This document shows, piece after piece, positions 42,448 to 51,503 of a stretch of DNA of 64,000 nt. The notes under the pieces were generated by a model. It ran no database searches. It was not told the DNA's origin and worked only from the letters and a program-made list of their open reading frames with translations. The translations under genes and the position numbers were made by a program. How positions within the stretch are numbered: position 1 is the stretch's first letter; every line of letters begins with the position of its first letter. This stretch comes from Metarhizobium sp964253915 (GTDB lineage: Bacteria; Pseudomonadota; Alphaproteobacteria; Rhizobiales; Rhizobiaceae), in NCBI RefSeq assembly GCF_964253915.1, contig NZ_CAXUSG020000002.1:496001-560000 (forward strand), in the 5' to 3' direction.

Positions 42448-42625
42448 ACCTGCTCCCGATCCGGCTTCCGTCGATCCGTGTGTTCGGACCCATGGCACCC
42501 GCTGCTCCCTTTTTGCCGATCGGCGGTCATTCCGCAAGCTCGGCGGCCAAAAATGCTGCAATGCATGAAGATCCCCGTGGGGATCCACACCTGAAACATA
42601 ATTTCTGAATAAAACTTTGGCTACA

Positions 42626-42650
42626 GTAAAAATTTCTGTCGATTTTTTAC
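42626..42650. promoter_or_regulatory. Inverted repeat in the XRE/cupin divergent promoter
   Basis: GTAAAAA (42626-42632) and TTTTTAC (42644-42650) are 7-base inverted arms 11 bases apart. The position between the divergent genes makes it a candidate operator, though the arms are simple in sequence. Confidence 0.35.
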
Positions 42651-42702
42651 TCACAATGGATTACCAAAATCGCATCGGGGCTGGGTTCAGGAGGAGGAAC
42701 CA

Positions 42703-43050
42703 GTGACGGAAGTCATTCATTTCAAAAAATCCGAACGTTCGTTCGAGGCCTATGGCGACGACCCGAAAAAGGCGGCGATTTCGCGCCTGGTGGGTCCGGA
42801 ACTCAGCAAGACCATGGGCGCCGGGATCGCCCGCTTCGACGACTGTTCCATCGCCTGGACGGTTCTCTACGACGAACTGATCGTCACGCTCGAGGGCAAA
42901 TTCCGGCTGCGGGTCGGCGATGCGGTTTTCGATACGGTGCCCGGCGATGTCCTGTGGGTGCCGAAGGGCACGGCGCTGGCCTATGAGGGCGAAGGCGCGA
43001 CCGTGTTTTACGCGCTCGATCCCGTCGATTGGCGGACGCGGCAGGCCTGA
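42703..43050 (+). CDS. Small cupin protein, EutQ-like
   Basis: A 115-residue single-domain cupin. 'DELIVTLEGKFRLRVGDAVFDTVPGDVLWVPKGTALAYEGEGATVFYAL' spans the two cupin motifs and reads like the C-terminal half of EutQ (ethanolamine utilisation). The start is a GTG with GAGGAGG close before it. It lies eight bases before the FadH-type flavoprotein gene. EutQ-like cupins have acetate-kinase or unknown roles; here a role next to an amine-type catabolic enzyme is likely. Confidence 0.82.
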   Translation: MTEVIHFKKSERSFEAYGDDPKKAAISRLVGPELSKTMGAGIARFDDCSIAWTVLYDELIVTLEGKFRLRVGDAVFDTVPGDVLWVPKGTALAYEGEGATVFYALDPVDWRTRQA

Positions 43051-43058
43051 GATCGACC

Positions 43059-45044
43059 ATGAACACTACCGCCAATCGCAATGACGCTGCCGACAGCGCA
43101 TTCCCCCATCTTTTCCAGCCGCTGCAGATCCGCGGCGTCCGCCTCAAGAACCGCATCATGTCCACCGGGCACGATACGACGCTGCCGACGGACGGCCTGG
43201 TCAATGAGGCGCTGGTTGCCTACCACGAGGCCCGCGCCCGCGGCGGCGTCGGGCTGATCGTCAGCCAGGTCGCCGGCGTGCACGAGACGGCGCGCTACAC
43301 CTCGCACATGCTGATGGCGACCGAGGACGACTGCATCGACGGTTACCGGAAACTGGCCGAGGCCTGTCATGCACATGGCTGCATGGTGTTCTCGCAGCTC
43401 TTCCACCCCGGCCGCGAGATCATGGAAGGCGGCGACGGCCTGCTGACGGTCGCCTATGCGCCGTCCGTATCGCCCAACGAACGCTTTCGCGTCATGCCGC
43501 GGCAACTCGACACGCGCATGATCAAGGAGATCATCGCCGGCTACAGCGAGGCGGCACGGCGGATGCGCGAGGCCGGTCTCGACGGCGTGGAATTCGTCGC
43601 GAGCCACGGTTACCTGCCGGCACAATTCCTCAATCCGCGCGTCAACCGCCGAACCGACGATTACGGCGGCTCCGACGAAGGACGGCTGCTGTTTGCCATC
43701 GAAGCGCTGAAGGCGATCCGTGCGGCGACGTCGGAGGATTTCGTCATCGGCATGCGGATCAGCTCCGGCGAGCGCGACGAGCACGGCCTGAGCATCGACG
43801 AAGCTTTGGAGATCTGTCGCAGGCTCGAACCGCATCTCGACTATGTCAACGTCACGGCGGGGACATCGGCATCGCTGGGGGGCGCCGTGCATATCGTGCC
43901 GCCGATGGCCTATCGCAACGCCTACCTGGCGTCGGACGCCGCGCGGTTCCGCAAGACGCTCGGGATTCCGGTGTTCGTTGCCGGTCGCATCAACCAGCCG
44001 CACGAGGCGGAAGCCGTGCTGGCGGAAGGGTCTGCCGATGTCTGCGGCATGACGCGGGCGCTGATCTGCGATCCCGAAATGCCCGCCAAGGCCGAGGCAG
44101 GCCGCACCGACGATATCCGCGCCTGCATCGCCTGCAACCAGGCCTGCATCGGCCATTTCCATCGTGGCTTTCCGATTTCCTGCATCCAGCATCCGGAAAC
44201 CGGGCGCGAACTCAAGTTCGGCACGCTGAAGCCGGCGGCGCGGCCGAAAAAGGTGATGGTGGTCGGTGGCGGCCCGGCGGGCATGAAGGCGGCGGCGATT
44301 GCCGCGGCGCGTGGGCACCAGGTCTCGCTCTACGAGGCATCCCAGCACCTGGGCGGCCAGGCGCTGTTGGCCCAGCAGCTGCCTCGGCGGGCGGAATTCG
44401 GCGGCATCGTCACCAATCTTTCGCGGGAGCTGGAACTGGCGCAGGTCCGGGTGTTCAAGGGCGTGCGCGTCGACCAGGCGCTGGTGGATGCGGAAAATCC
44501 CGATGCCGTGGTGATCGCCACCGGCGCAAAACCGTTCCTGCCGGAGATGCCGGACGACGGCAGCGTTCAGGTCGTCGATGCCTGGCAGGTGATCCGGAAA
44601 GAGGTCAAGACCGGCACCCGCGTGGTCGTGGCCGACTGGCGTTGCGACTGGATCGGGCCGGGCATTGCCGAAATGCTGGTCAATGACGGTTGCAACGTCG
44701 AGCTTGCCGTCAACGGCACGCATCCGGGGGAGCTTTTGCCGCTCTACGTGCGCGACAATCTTGCCGCCGAATTGCACAAATCGGGCGTGCGCGTCACCCC
44801 CTATGCCCGGCTCTACGGTTGCGACAGCGGCACGGTGTACATGCAGCATTCCGTCAGCGAGCAGCCGATCCTGTATGAAAATATCGATACGCTGGTGCTC
44901 TGTCTCGGGCACGAGCCGGTCGACGGCCTCAGTGCCCGGCTGATCGAGCAGGGTCGGGATGTCCACATCATCGGCGACAGCATGGCGCCGCGGACCGCAG
45001 AGGAAGCGGTCTATGAAGGGCTGAAAGTCGGCACTGCGCTTTAA
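43059..45044 (+). CDS. FMN/[4Fe-4S]/FAD oxidoreductase, FadH/DgcA-like
   Basis: A 661-residue protein with an old-yellow-enzyme barrel (about 15-340), an iron-sulfur motif Cys356, Cys359, Cys363, Cys375 (CxxCxxxC-x11-C, the FadH spacing) and an FAD/NAD(P)H part opening 'VVGGGPAG' (401-408). This spacing differs from the TMADH-type protein at 2346-4427 (CxxCxxC), so the two flavoproteins are not recent copies. Relatives include 2,4-dienoyl-CoA reductase and the dimethylglycine demethylase DgcA. The start at 43059 has a weak site; the frame continues back to 43029. Next to a Tat-exported amine-type binding protein, demethylation of an imported amine is likely. Confidence 0.86.
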   Translation: MNTTANRNDAADSAFPHLFQPLQIRGVRLKNRIMSTGHDTTLPTDGLVNEALVAYHEARARGGVGLIVSQVAGVHETARYTSHMLMATEDDCIDGYRKLAEACHAHGCMVFSQLFHPGREIMEGGDGLLTVAYAPSVSPNERFRVMPRQLDTRMIKEIIAGYSEAARRMREAGLDGVEFVASHGYLPAQFLNPRVNRRTDDYGGSDEGRLLFAIEALKAIRAATSEDFVIGMRISSGERDEHGLSIDEALEICRRLEPHLDYVNVTAGTSASLGGAVHIVPPMAYRNAYLASDAARFRKTLGIPVFVAGRINQPHEAEAVLAEGSADVCGMTRALICDPEMPAKAEAGRTDDIRACIACNQACIGHFHRGFPISCIQHPETGRELKFGTLKPAARPKKVMVVGGGPAGMKAAAIAAARGHQVSLYEASQHLGGQALLAQQLPRRAEFGGIVTNLSRELELAQVRVFKGVRVDQALVDAENPDAVVIATGAKPFLPEMPDDGSVQVVDAWQVIRKEVKTGTRVVVADWRCDWIGPGIAEMLVNDGCNVELAVNGTHPGELLPLYVRDNLAAELHKSGVRVTPYARLYGCDSGTVYMQHSVSEQPILYENIDTLVLCLGHEPVDGLSARLIEQGRDVHIIGDSMAPRTAEEAVYEGLKVGTAL

Positions 45045-45147
45045 GCCGGTGGAGACGACCATTCCGGGCAGCCGGAATGCGGGAGTGAACGGGGTCTGAC
45101 CGGCAGAAAGCGGGCGCCCCAGGGGGAACAAAAACGGAGGGAAACTT

Positions 45148-46287
45148 ATGGCGTTCGAAGACATGAAAGACGGCATCAGCCGCCGTGGCGCGATGAAGCT
45201 CGCACTGGGCGCGGCAACGATCATCGGCGCGCCGGCCATCATCGGCCGGGCAACCCCGGCGTCGGCACAGGCAGCCTTTGCCGGCGAAGGACTGGTGGTC
45301 GTCTCCTGGTCGGGCAACCACGAACTGAGTTTTCGCGAGGCGGTGGTCAAGCCGTTCAACGATAAATACGGCACCAAGGTCGAGACCGTCGGCGGCTGGG
45401 ACCAGATGGTCGCCCAGATCGTCGCCGCACCGGCCGACAACCCGCCCTTCGACCTGACCATCGCCGACGAATACACCACCACGACCGGCATGGCACAGAA
45501 CGTCTTCCAGAAGGTCGATCGCTCGAAAATTCCGGGCAATGCCAATATCTACCCTTGGTTCGACGAAAACCGCGGCGCGGCGAAGGACTACGGCGTGCCG
45601 TTCGGCACCGGTTCTCTGTGGATGCTGACGGCCAAGTCGAGCGGCCTGAAACCGGACAGCTGGAAGGGATTCTGGGACGAAAAGGCCATAGGCAAAACGA
45701 CCCTCGATGCCTCCGCCTTCTACTGGGATCTCTGCATTCCAGCCCTCCTGTCGTCCTCCAAGCCGGGGATCGACGAGGTGTTCGGCTCGCCCGACGATGT
45801 CGAGGCGCTGTTCAAGGAACTGGACAAGCTCAAGGTCGCCAAGTGGTACAAGGACGGCGCCGAGCTGACCAACCTGATGACCCAGGAAGAAGCCACCGTC
45901 GCGATGATGTATTCCGCCGACGCCTACGGTTTCATCAAGGAATACGGCGACGACTTCGAGGCGGCTATTCCGCAGGAGGGCACAGCCTCCTACACCAACT
46001 GGTTCATGAAGGTGCGCGGCACCAAACATTCCGATCTCAGCGACCTGTTCATGAGCTACCTGCTGGAAAAGGAAACGCAGCAGAATTTCCTCAACGCCTC
46101 CACCGACTTCATGTCGCTGCAGGGCCTCGAGCCGCCGGCGCATTGGCCGAGCTACCCCCGCGACGATGCGGCGCTGCGCAATACCTACAAGCTCTTCGGC
46201 ATCGACGGCTGGGACAAGTTCGGTCCGAACTGGGATGCCTACAGCGTCCGCATGAAGGAAACCATCACCAAGACGACCGAAGGCTGA
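45148..46287 (+). CDS. Periplasmic binding protein with Tat signal (PotD-like amine importer)
   Basis: A 379-residue extracytoplasmic protein. 'SRRGAMKLALGAATIIGAPAI' (residues about 12-32) is a twin-arginine signal, so it is probably folded before export. The mature start 'LVVVSWSGNHELSFREAVVKPFNDKYGTKVE' begins in the style of PotD/Fe(III) binding proteins ('NHELSFREAVVKPF'). GGAGGG precedes the ATG. A hairpin follows the stop before the ATPase gene. It is the receptor of the importer encoded at 46356-49163. Ligand unknown. Confidence 0.85.
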   Translation: MAFEDMKDGISRRGAMKLALGAATIIGAPAIIGRATPASAQAAFAGEGLVVVSWSGNHELSFREAVVKPFNDKYGTKVETVGGWDQMVAQIVAAPADNPPFDLTIADEYTTTTGMAQNVFQKVDRSKIPGNANIYPWFDENRGAAKDYGVPFGTGSLWMLTAKSSGLKPDSWKGFWDEKAIGKTTLDASAFYWDLCIPALLSSSKPGIDEVFGSPDDVEALFKELDKLKVAKWYKDGAELTNLMTQEEATVAMMYSADAYGFIKEYGDDFEAAIPQEGTASYTNWFMKVRGTKHSDLSDLFMSYLLEKETQQNFLNASTDFMSLQGLEPPAHWPSYPRDDAALRNTYKLFGIDGWDKFGPNWDAYSVRMKETITKTTEG

Positions 46288-46301
46288 CGGTCGGTTTTCT
46301 G

Positions 46302-46331
46302 GCCGGGCACCCATGCGGTGCGGCGCCCGGC
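46302..46331 (+). other. Hairpin between the binding-protein and ATPase genes
   Basis: GCCGGGC (46302-46308) and GCCCGGC (46325-46331) form the outer stem, with CACC/GGTG inside. It lies in the 68-base gap after the binding-protein gene, the same arrangement as in the lac and peptide operons. Confidence 0.55.
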
Positions 46332-46355
46332 GCATCCTTTTGTGGAGTTATGGTA

Positions 46356-47399
46356 GTGGCAGACACGAGTGCCCTGGAACTTGATCGTCTCCGGCGTGCC
46401 TTCGGTGGTGTCGTCGCGGTCGGCGACGTGTCCATCGACGTCAAACGCGGCGAATTCGTCACCCTGCTCGGGCCTTCTGGTTCGGGCAAAACGTCGACGC
46501 TGCGGCTGATCGGCGGCTTCGAGAAACCGGATACCGGCGCGATCCGCATCAATGGCGGCCGTGTCGATCACCTTCCGGCCTATCAGCGCGATACGGCGAC
46601 GATCTTTCAGACCGGCGCCCTGTTCCCGCACAAGACGGTGGCGGAAAATGTCGCTTACGGATTGCGGATGCGGGGGGTCGCCAAGGCGGATATCGCGCCG
46701 CGGGTGCGCCAGGCGCTCGATATCGTCCGCCTCACCGGTTTCGAGGAACGGTATCCCGCCCAGATGTCCGGCGGCCAGAAGCAGCGCGTGGCGCTGGCGC
46801 GCTCCATGGTGGTGCGTCCGGCGATCCTGCTGTTCGACGAGCCGCTTTCGGCGCTCGACCTGTCGCTGCGCCTGCAGTTGCGCGCCGAGATCAAGCGGTT
46901 GCACGACGAAATCGGCTTCAGCGCCATCTATGTGACCCACGACCAAGGCGAGGCCATGGCGATGTCGAGCCGCGTCGCCGTCATGCGCAGCGGGCGGATC
47001 GAGCAGATCGACCGGCCGGAAAAAGTGTTCGGCGAACCGGCGAGTGAATTCGTCTATACCTTCATCGGCGAAAGCTGCTGTTTGAAAATGCAGATAGCAG
47101 CGGGCGCGGCAGCGGATGCCGATGGCACGGCCATCGACCTGCACCTCGCAAACGGCCTGCCCGACGGGGCCTGGCGGCTTTACGTCCGGCCAAGCCGGCT
47201 GCAGATCGACCGTGCCGACCTGGACAACAGGCTCAAGGCCAAACTCGATTTCACCGAATTCCTCGGCGACGTCCATCGTTACCACTTCAAGGCCGGCAAG
47301 ATCGAACTGTTCGTCGACCATCAGGGCGCGATTGCGCACCGGCCGGGCGACCTCGTCGATATCGGCTGGCGCAGCGCCGACATGGTGACCTACCGATGA
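46356..47399 (+). CDS. ABC importer ATPase, PotA-like
   Basis: About 347 residues: Walker A 'GPSGSGKTS', Q-loop 'FQTGALFPHKTV', signature 'MSGGQKQR', Walker B 'ILLFDEPLSALD' and 'VTHDQGEAMAM', then a TOBE-type C-terminal domain. GTG at 46356 is preferred: GGAG lies eight bases before it, while the ATG at 46350 is only two bases from that site. The stop overlaps the first permease start by four bases. It drives the importer of the second flavoprotein module. Confidence 0.88.
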   Translation: MADTSALELDRLRRAFGGVVAVGDVSIDVKRGEFVTLLGPSGSGKTSTLRLIGGFEKPDTGAIRINGGRVDHLPAYQRDTATIFQTGALFPHKTVAENVAYGLRMRGVAKADIAPRVRQALDIVRLTGFEERYPAQMSGGQKQRVALARSMVVRPAILLFDEPLSALDLSLRLQLRAEIKRLHDEIGFSAIYVTHDQGEAMAMSSRVAVMRSGRIEQIDRPEKVFGEPASEFVYTFIGESCCLKMQIAAGAAADADGTAIDLHLANGLPDGAWRLYVRPSRLQIDRADLDNRLKAKLDFTEFLGDVHRYHFKAGKIELFVDHQGAIAHRPGDLVDIGWRSADMVTYR

Positions 47400-48304
47400 G
47401 CGGGGCCTCGGAAACGGCCGTGCTCGACAGCCACGCGGCGCGACGGCCGGCATGGTCGGCGGCCCTGATGCCCTGGCTGTTGATGTCGCCGGCGCTGCTC
47501 ATCGCCATCGCCTTCTTCGGCCTGCCGATCCTCTTCATGGGCCGCATGAGTTTTAACGCCCATATCGACCAGCGCTTCTACGTCCCCGACTTCACCTGGG
47601 ACAATTATGCCGCCATGCTGACGGACCCGACCTTCCGCAATGCGATCTGGACCACGGCGCGGCTGGCATTGATCTCCTCGATCGCCACCGTGATCATCGG
47701 TTATGCCTTCGCCATGCTGGTCTGGCTGAAGCCGAAACGCTGGCGGCTGGCCTTTGTGGCACTGGCGCTTTGCCCGCTGCTGATCTCGGAAATCTCGATC
47801 ATCTTCGGCTGGTGGATGTTCTTTCCCAAGAACGGCCTGCTGAGTTATGCGCTCGTCTCATCCGGCCTCATCACCGACAAGATCAGCCTGATGTATACCG
47901 AGTTCGCCGCCTTTGTCGGCCTCACCTATGTCACGCTGCCCTTCTGCTTCTTCATCCTGCTGTCGATTTTCGACGGCATCGACAAGAAGGTGCTGGAGGC
48001 AAGCGCCGATCTCGGCGCCGCACCGCTGCGCACCTTCCACGAAGTGTTGCTGCCGCTGACCAAGGGCGGCATCGCGGCGGCATTCGCCCAATCCTTCATC
48101 TGGGCCGTCGGTACCTATGCAACACCCTCGGCGCTCGGCCCCGATACGTTGTGGACCATCGGCTACCTCATCCAGGAACAGATGCTGGGCAAGCACAACT
48201 GGCCGCGGGCCGCGGCCTTCTCGATCGTACTCACCATCGGCGTGGCGATCGTGATGATGATCATCCGCATGCTGTCATCGAAACGGACCGCTCTCAATGG
48301 CTGA
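47396..48304 (+). CDS. ABC importer permease, PotB-like
   Basis: A 302-residue permease. It has six spans ('WLLMSPALLIAIAFFGLPILFMG' first) and the EAA loop 'EASADLGAAPLRTFHEVLLPLTKGG'. About 20 cytoplasmic residues precede the first span. The EAA glycine context fits the PotB/PotH group, as does the other importer in the window. It overlaps the ATPase gene by four bases and the next permease gene by eight bases. Confidence 0.9.
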   Translation: MSGASETAVLDSHAARRPAWSAALMPWLLMSPALLIAIAFFGLPILFMGRMSFNAHIDQRFYVPDFTWDNYAAMLTDPTFRNAIWTTARLALISSIATVIIGYAFAMLVWLKPKRWRLAFVALALCPLLISEISIIFGWWMFFPKNGLLSYALVSSGLITDKISLMYTEFAAFVGLTYVTLPFCFFILLSIFDGIDKKVLEASADLGAAPLRTFHEVLLPLTKGGIAAAFAQSFIWAVGTYATPSALGPDTLWTIGYLIQEQMLGKHNWPRAAAFSIVLTIGVAIVMMIIRMLSSKRTALNG

Positions 48305-49163
48305 CACCGCACTTCCAATGGAGCCCCTCAAGCTTGCGCACACGCCGCGGGCGCGCCTCGACGCGACGCTCCTCAGAATCCTGGGCCTCGCCTTCACCAT
48401 CTTCATCATCGCCTACATCGCCATTCCGGTGGTGGTGACGCTGGTCATGTCCTTCAACGAAGCGTCGGTGATCCGCTTTCCGATCAAGGCCTGGTCGTTC
48501 GCCTGGTACGAGGATTTCTTCGCAAGCCCGCAATGGGTCGACGCGCTGAAAAGCAGCGTCATCATCGCCCTGGGCACGACGGTGATCTCGACCGTCTCGG
48601 GTGTCCTCGCCGCCTGGGCCTTCGAACGCTTCGCTTTTCCCTTGAAGTCGGCCGTCTATCTGGTGATCATGCTGCCGCTGTTCATGCCGGGCGTAGTGCT
48701 GGGCCTCGGCGTGGCGATGGCCTTCGGCAACGTCTCGATCCTCGGCCATGATATCTACGGAACCCGCGGCTTGGTCATGCTGGCACATTCTCTCTGGGCG
48801 ATGCCGCTGGTCTTCATGCTGATGGAAGCGACGTTCCGCACCGTCGACCACCGCATCGTCGAGGCCTCCTACGATCTCGGCGGCCGGCCGGTGCAGACCT
48901 TTTTCGAGATTGTCCTGCCGTCGGTTTCCACCGGCATCATCTCGTCGGCGCTGTTTGCCTTCGTCATTTCGCTCAACGAGTTCGTGATGGCGCTGTTCCT
49001 GACCACACGGGATACCCAGACGCTGCCCGTGCTGATGTGGCTCAGCCTGCGCTCCGCCGGTACCCCGCGCCTCGCCGTCGCCTCGGTCGTGCTTGCAGGC
49101 GCGGTCTTCATCAGCCTTGCCCTGATCATGATCTGGTATGTCAGGCAGCTGAAGAAGACGTGA
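48297..49163 (+). CDS. ABC importer permease, PotC-like
   Basis: A 288-residue permease whose ATG lies eight bases inside the previous gene. Six spans begin with 'AFTIFIIAYIAIPVVVTLVMSF'. The EAA loop is 'EASYDLGGRPVQTFFEIVLPSV', then 'STGIISSALFAFVISLNEFVMALF', matching PotC-type permeases. It ends the operon 170 bases before the oldest CRISPR repeat; the gap 49164-49333 shows no gene. Confidence 0.9.
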   Translation: MADTALPMEPLKLAHTPRARLDATLLRILGLAFTIFIIAYIAIPVVVTLVMSFNEASVIRFPIKAWSFAWYEDFFASPQWVDALKSSVIIALGTTVISTVSGVLAAWAFERFAFPLKSAVYLVIMLPLFMPGVVLGLGVAMAFGNVSILGHDIYGTRGLVMLAHSLWAMPLVFMLMEATFRTVDHRIVEASYDLGGRPVQTFFEIVLPSVSTGIISSALFAFVISLNEFVMALFLTTRDTQTLPVLMWLSLRSAGTPRLAVASVVLAGAVFISLALIMIWYVRQLKKT

Positions 49164-49333
49164 GAGAGCCGAATTCACCTGGGTGGCCGACCAGACTGTC
49201 GAACGGAACCGCCATCGGATTATCGCCAACCTCGCGGCCGTCACCCTGACCGGCTTGACATTGATGTTGTTCTCCAGCCGCGCACGCTCTTGTCAAGGGG
49301 TATCGCCGAGATGGAACGTCAGGCCAGGGCCGA

Positions 49334-49971
49334 ATTTCGATCCATGGGCCCGCGAGGGAGGTGACGCCGCCGCTGCGATGTTCGTCAAGCGCGACAAGCA
49401 GTTTTAATCCGCGCCTCCCCGCGAGGGAGGCGACAGGCGAGCGGCATCGAAGCCGCCTAACGCCGCTTTTGTTTCAATCCACGCCCCCCGCGAGGGAGGC
49501 GACCGCCAAGCGGACCGCCCCCGAAGCCGCGAATATGGTTTCAATCCACGCCCCCCCGCGAGGGAGGCGACGCAGTCTGGTTGCCGACGTCGTGATTGGT
49601 GGGGTGTTTCAATCCACGCCCCCCGCGAGGGAGGCGACGGCCTTGACCTCCGGCATGATCTCGGTCTTCATGTTTCAATCCACGCCCCCCGCGAGGGAGG
49701 CGACGACCTCCCGCACCTGTGACGCGGCCGACGCAAGAGTTTCAATCCACGCCCCCCGCGAGGGAGGCGACCCGAGGGATGGTTCGCGGCTGGCGGCCAA
49801 CCTACGTTTCAATCCACGCCCCCCGCGAGGGAGGCGACCGCCCTTCACGGACAGGTCGAAGGCAAGACGGGTGTTTCAATCCACGCCCCCCGCGAGGGAG
49901 GCGACGCGGCGCGGCAATGGTCTTGCGGTTTTCGCGGCGTTTCAATCCACGCCCCCCGCGAGGGAGGCGAC
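49334..49971 (-). CRISPR. Type I-C CRISPR array, 10 repeats and 9 spacers
   Basis: Repeats of 33 bases begin GTTTCAATCCACG and end GAGGGAGGCGAC on the plus strand; the CRISPR RNA sense is the minus strand, giving a CGCCTCCC/GGGGGGCG stem with a TCGC loop and a GTGGATTGAAAC tail, as in type I-C. Repeats: 49334-49365 (degenerate, 32 bases), 49401-49434 (variant), 49471-49503, 49538-49571 (one extra C), 49606-49638, 49672-49704, 49739-49771, 49806-49838, 49873-49905, 49939-49971. Spacers are 33-36 bases: 35, 36, 34, 34, 33, 34, 34, 34, 33 from left to right. Decayed repeats at the left mark the old end; the leader and cas2 are at the right. Confidence 0.98.
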
Positions 49972-50168
49972 AGTACATCTGCTAAACGATTGCCCGGACA
50001 GAGAAAAGCGAAAGCTTTGCGCGTATCCACCCAAAAACACCATCGGTTGGCGGGCCGGAATTTCCACGCGGCAACATTTCTTCACGATTTCAAAGACCTG
50101 GCGTGGGTGCGAACGGCGCCGTTTTTTTCGGCACGCATGTGGTCCGCGCCGTTTCGCCGCAATCTGCC
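49972..50168 (-). promoter_or_regulatory. CRISPR leader
   Basis: This 197-base stretch lies between cas2 and the youngest repeat. It has A/T-rich patches (for example around 49995-50035) that contrast with the surrounding coding DNA, and no gene. By position and polarity it should hold the array promoter (reading leftward) and the site for new-spacer insertion. No promoter element is certain. Confidence 0.7.
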
Positions 50169-50459
50169 TCAGACGATCAGCGTGCCGCCGAGATCGGTGG
50201 CGGGTTTGGCGCCGATGTGCTCGACTTTCCGCTGCCAGTTGGCGCCGAGGTAATAATAGCGCAGGCTGTCGAACTCCGGTTTTATGATGCTCTCCAACCG
50301 AGCTTTCAGCTTTGCCCATTGCGCCGGATCGACCTCGATCTCGAAGACCGAAAACTGGACGCGCTGGCCGTAATCCCGGCAGGCCTTGGCGACGCCGCGC
50401 AGCCGGGCCGCGCCGTTTCCTTCGGTCGTGTTGACGTCATAGGTCACCAGCACCAGCAT
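50169..50459 (-). CDS. cas2: CRISPR-associated endoribonuclease-fold protein Cas2
   Basis: A 96-residue Cas2. 'MLVLVTYDVNTT' opens with the first strand and the conserved Asp8; 'YGQRVQFSVFEIEVDPAQWAKL' is the second family block. Cas2 dimers bridge two Cas1 dimers in the spacer-insertion complex. The C-terminal 'GTLIV' ends like other type I-C Cas2 proteins. It is the last cas gene, nine bases after cas1 and next to the leader. Confidence 0.97.
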   Translation of the reverse strand: MLVLVTYDVNTTEGNGAARLRGVAKACRDYGQRVQFSVFEIEVDPAQWAKLKARLESIIKPEFDSLRYYYLGANWQRKVEHIGAKPATDLGGTLIV

Positions 50460-50468
50460 GATCGCCTC

Positions 50469-51503
50469 CTATTTCCAGAACCAGGGCGGATAGGCGTCGA
50501 GATCGCCACGCAGGTGGCCGGCCAGCATTTGCGCCTGGAGGTAGGGCGTTAGGCCCAGCGGCGCTTTTTCCTCCAGGAAAGGATGCAGCCGTTCGTCCTT
50601 CTTGCGCTCCTGCCAGGCGGTCAGCACCAGCTTGCGGGCGTCGTCCGACATCATCACGGCACCGCCATCCCGCACCTCGAAATCCTTCGCCCGCACTTGC
50701 CGGCGATTGATCAGCGACAGGGCCAGCCGGTCGGCCAGGACCGGCCGCATTTCTTCCATCAGGTCGAGTGCCAGGCTGGGACGGCCGGGACGGTCTCGGT
50801 GAAGGAAGCCGACGGCAGGATCGAGCCCGACGCTCTCGCAGGCGCTACGGCAATCATGGGTGAGCAGGGTATAGAGAAAAGAGAGAAGCGCATTGACCGG
50901 ATCGAGCGGCGGCCGGCGCGAACGGCCCTTCCACCGCATCTCCTCGTCCGGAGAGCGGATCAGGTGATCGAACACCGAAAAATAAAGGTTGGCCGCCTCG
51001 CCTTCCGAGCCCCGCAAGGCGTCCAGACCTTCGTCGGCAAGTTCCACGCGGCGGATGATACGCGCCAGGCGTTCGGTCACGGCGGTAATCGCCGTCCGAT
51101 CGGGTTCGGAAAAATCCGGCCCGTAGTCGCGTAACGAGCGCATCAGCACCGAGCGCTGATTGGCGATCTTGCCGATGACGATCGACCGGACGATCTCGTC
51201 GGGTCGATCGGAGGCGCGGTATTGCGCCCGGCGCAGCAGCACATTCCCCGTAACCGGGCCTTCGACACGCGCCTGAAACCGGCCGTTGCGATCGAGCATG
51301 ACGATGGTGATGCCCGCGCCGGCGCAAGCCGCCATCAGTGCCGGCGAAACAAAAATGGCGCCGAACACCGCCACCGAGGCCAGCATATGCAGCGGCACAC
51401 GGGCGCGCTCGACGCCCTCCACCTCCGCCACCAGATTTTCACCGTCCTTGCGCAGCGATGCATTTTCGGTGGTGACATACAGCGTGTTGAGCAGCTTCTT
51501 CAC
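50469..51503 (-). CDS. cas1: CRISPR-associated integrase Cas1 (type I-C)
   Basis: A 344-residue Cas1 starting 'KKLLNTLYVTTENASL', the usual type I-C N-terminus. The metal site is formed by Glu169 in 'GSEGEAANLYF', His235 in 'GFLHRDRPGRPS' and an acidic residue in 'LALDLMEE' (about 247-250). It inserts protospacers at the leader end. The GTG start overlaps the cas4 stop by four bases and has GGAGGAG before it. The open frame upstream belongs to the cas4 region. Confidence 0.97.
   Translation of the reverse strand: MKKLLNTLYVTTENASLRKDGENLVAEVEGVERARVPLHMLASVAVFGAIFVSPALMAACAGAGITIVMLDRNGRFQARVEGPVTGNVLLRRAQYRASDRPDEIVRSIVIGKIANQRSVLMRSLRDYGPDFSEPDRTAITAVTERLARIIRRVELADEGLDALRGSEGEAANLYFSVFDHLIRSPDEEMRWKGRSRRPPLDPVNALLSFLYTLLTHDCRSACESVGLDPAVGFLHRDRPGRPSLALDLMEEMRPVLADRLALSLINRRQVRAKDFEVRDGGAVMMSDDARKLVLTAWQERKKDERLHPFLEEKAPLGLTPYLQAQMLAGHLRGDLDAYPPWFWK

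Noticed and set aside
43008..45545. An 845-codon antisense frame over the FadH-type flavoprotein gene
   Set aside because: No recognisable protein; the sense strand has the full flavoprotein motifs.
49361..50287. A 308-codon open frame through the CRISPR array with repetitive peptide
   Set aside because: It is the translation of the CRISPR repeats and spacers; the repeat period and leader context explain it fully.
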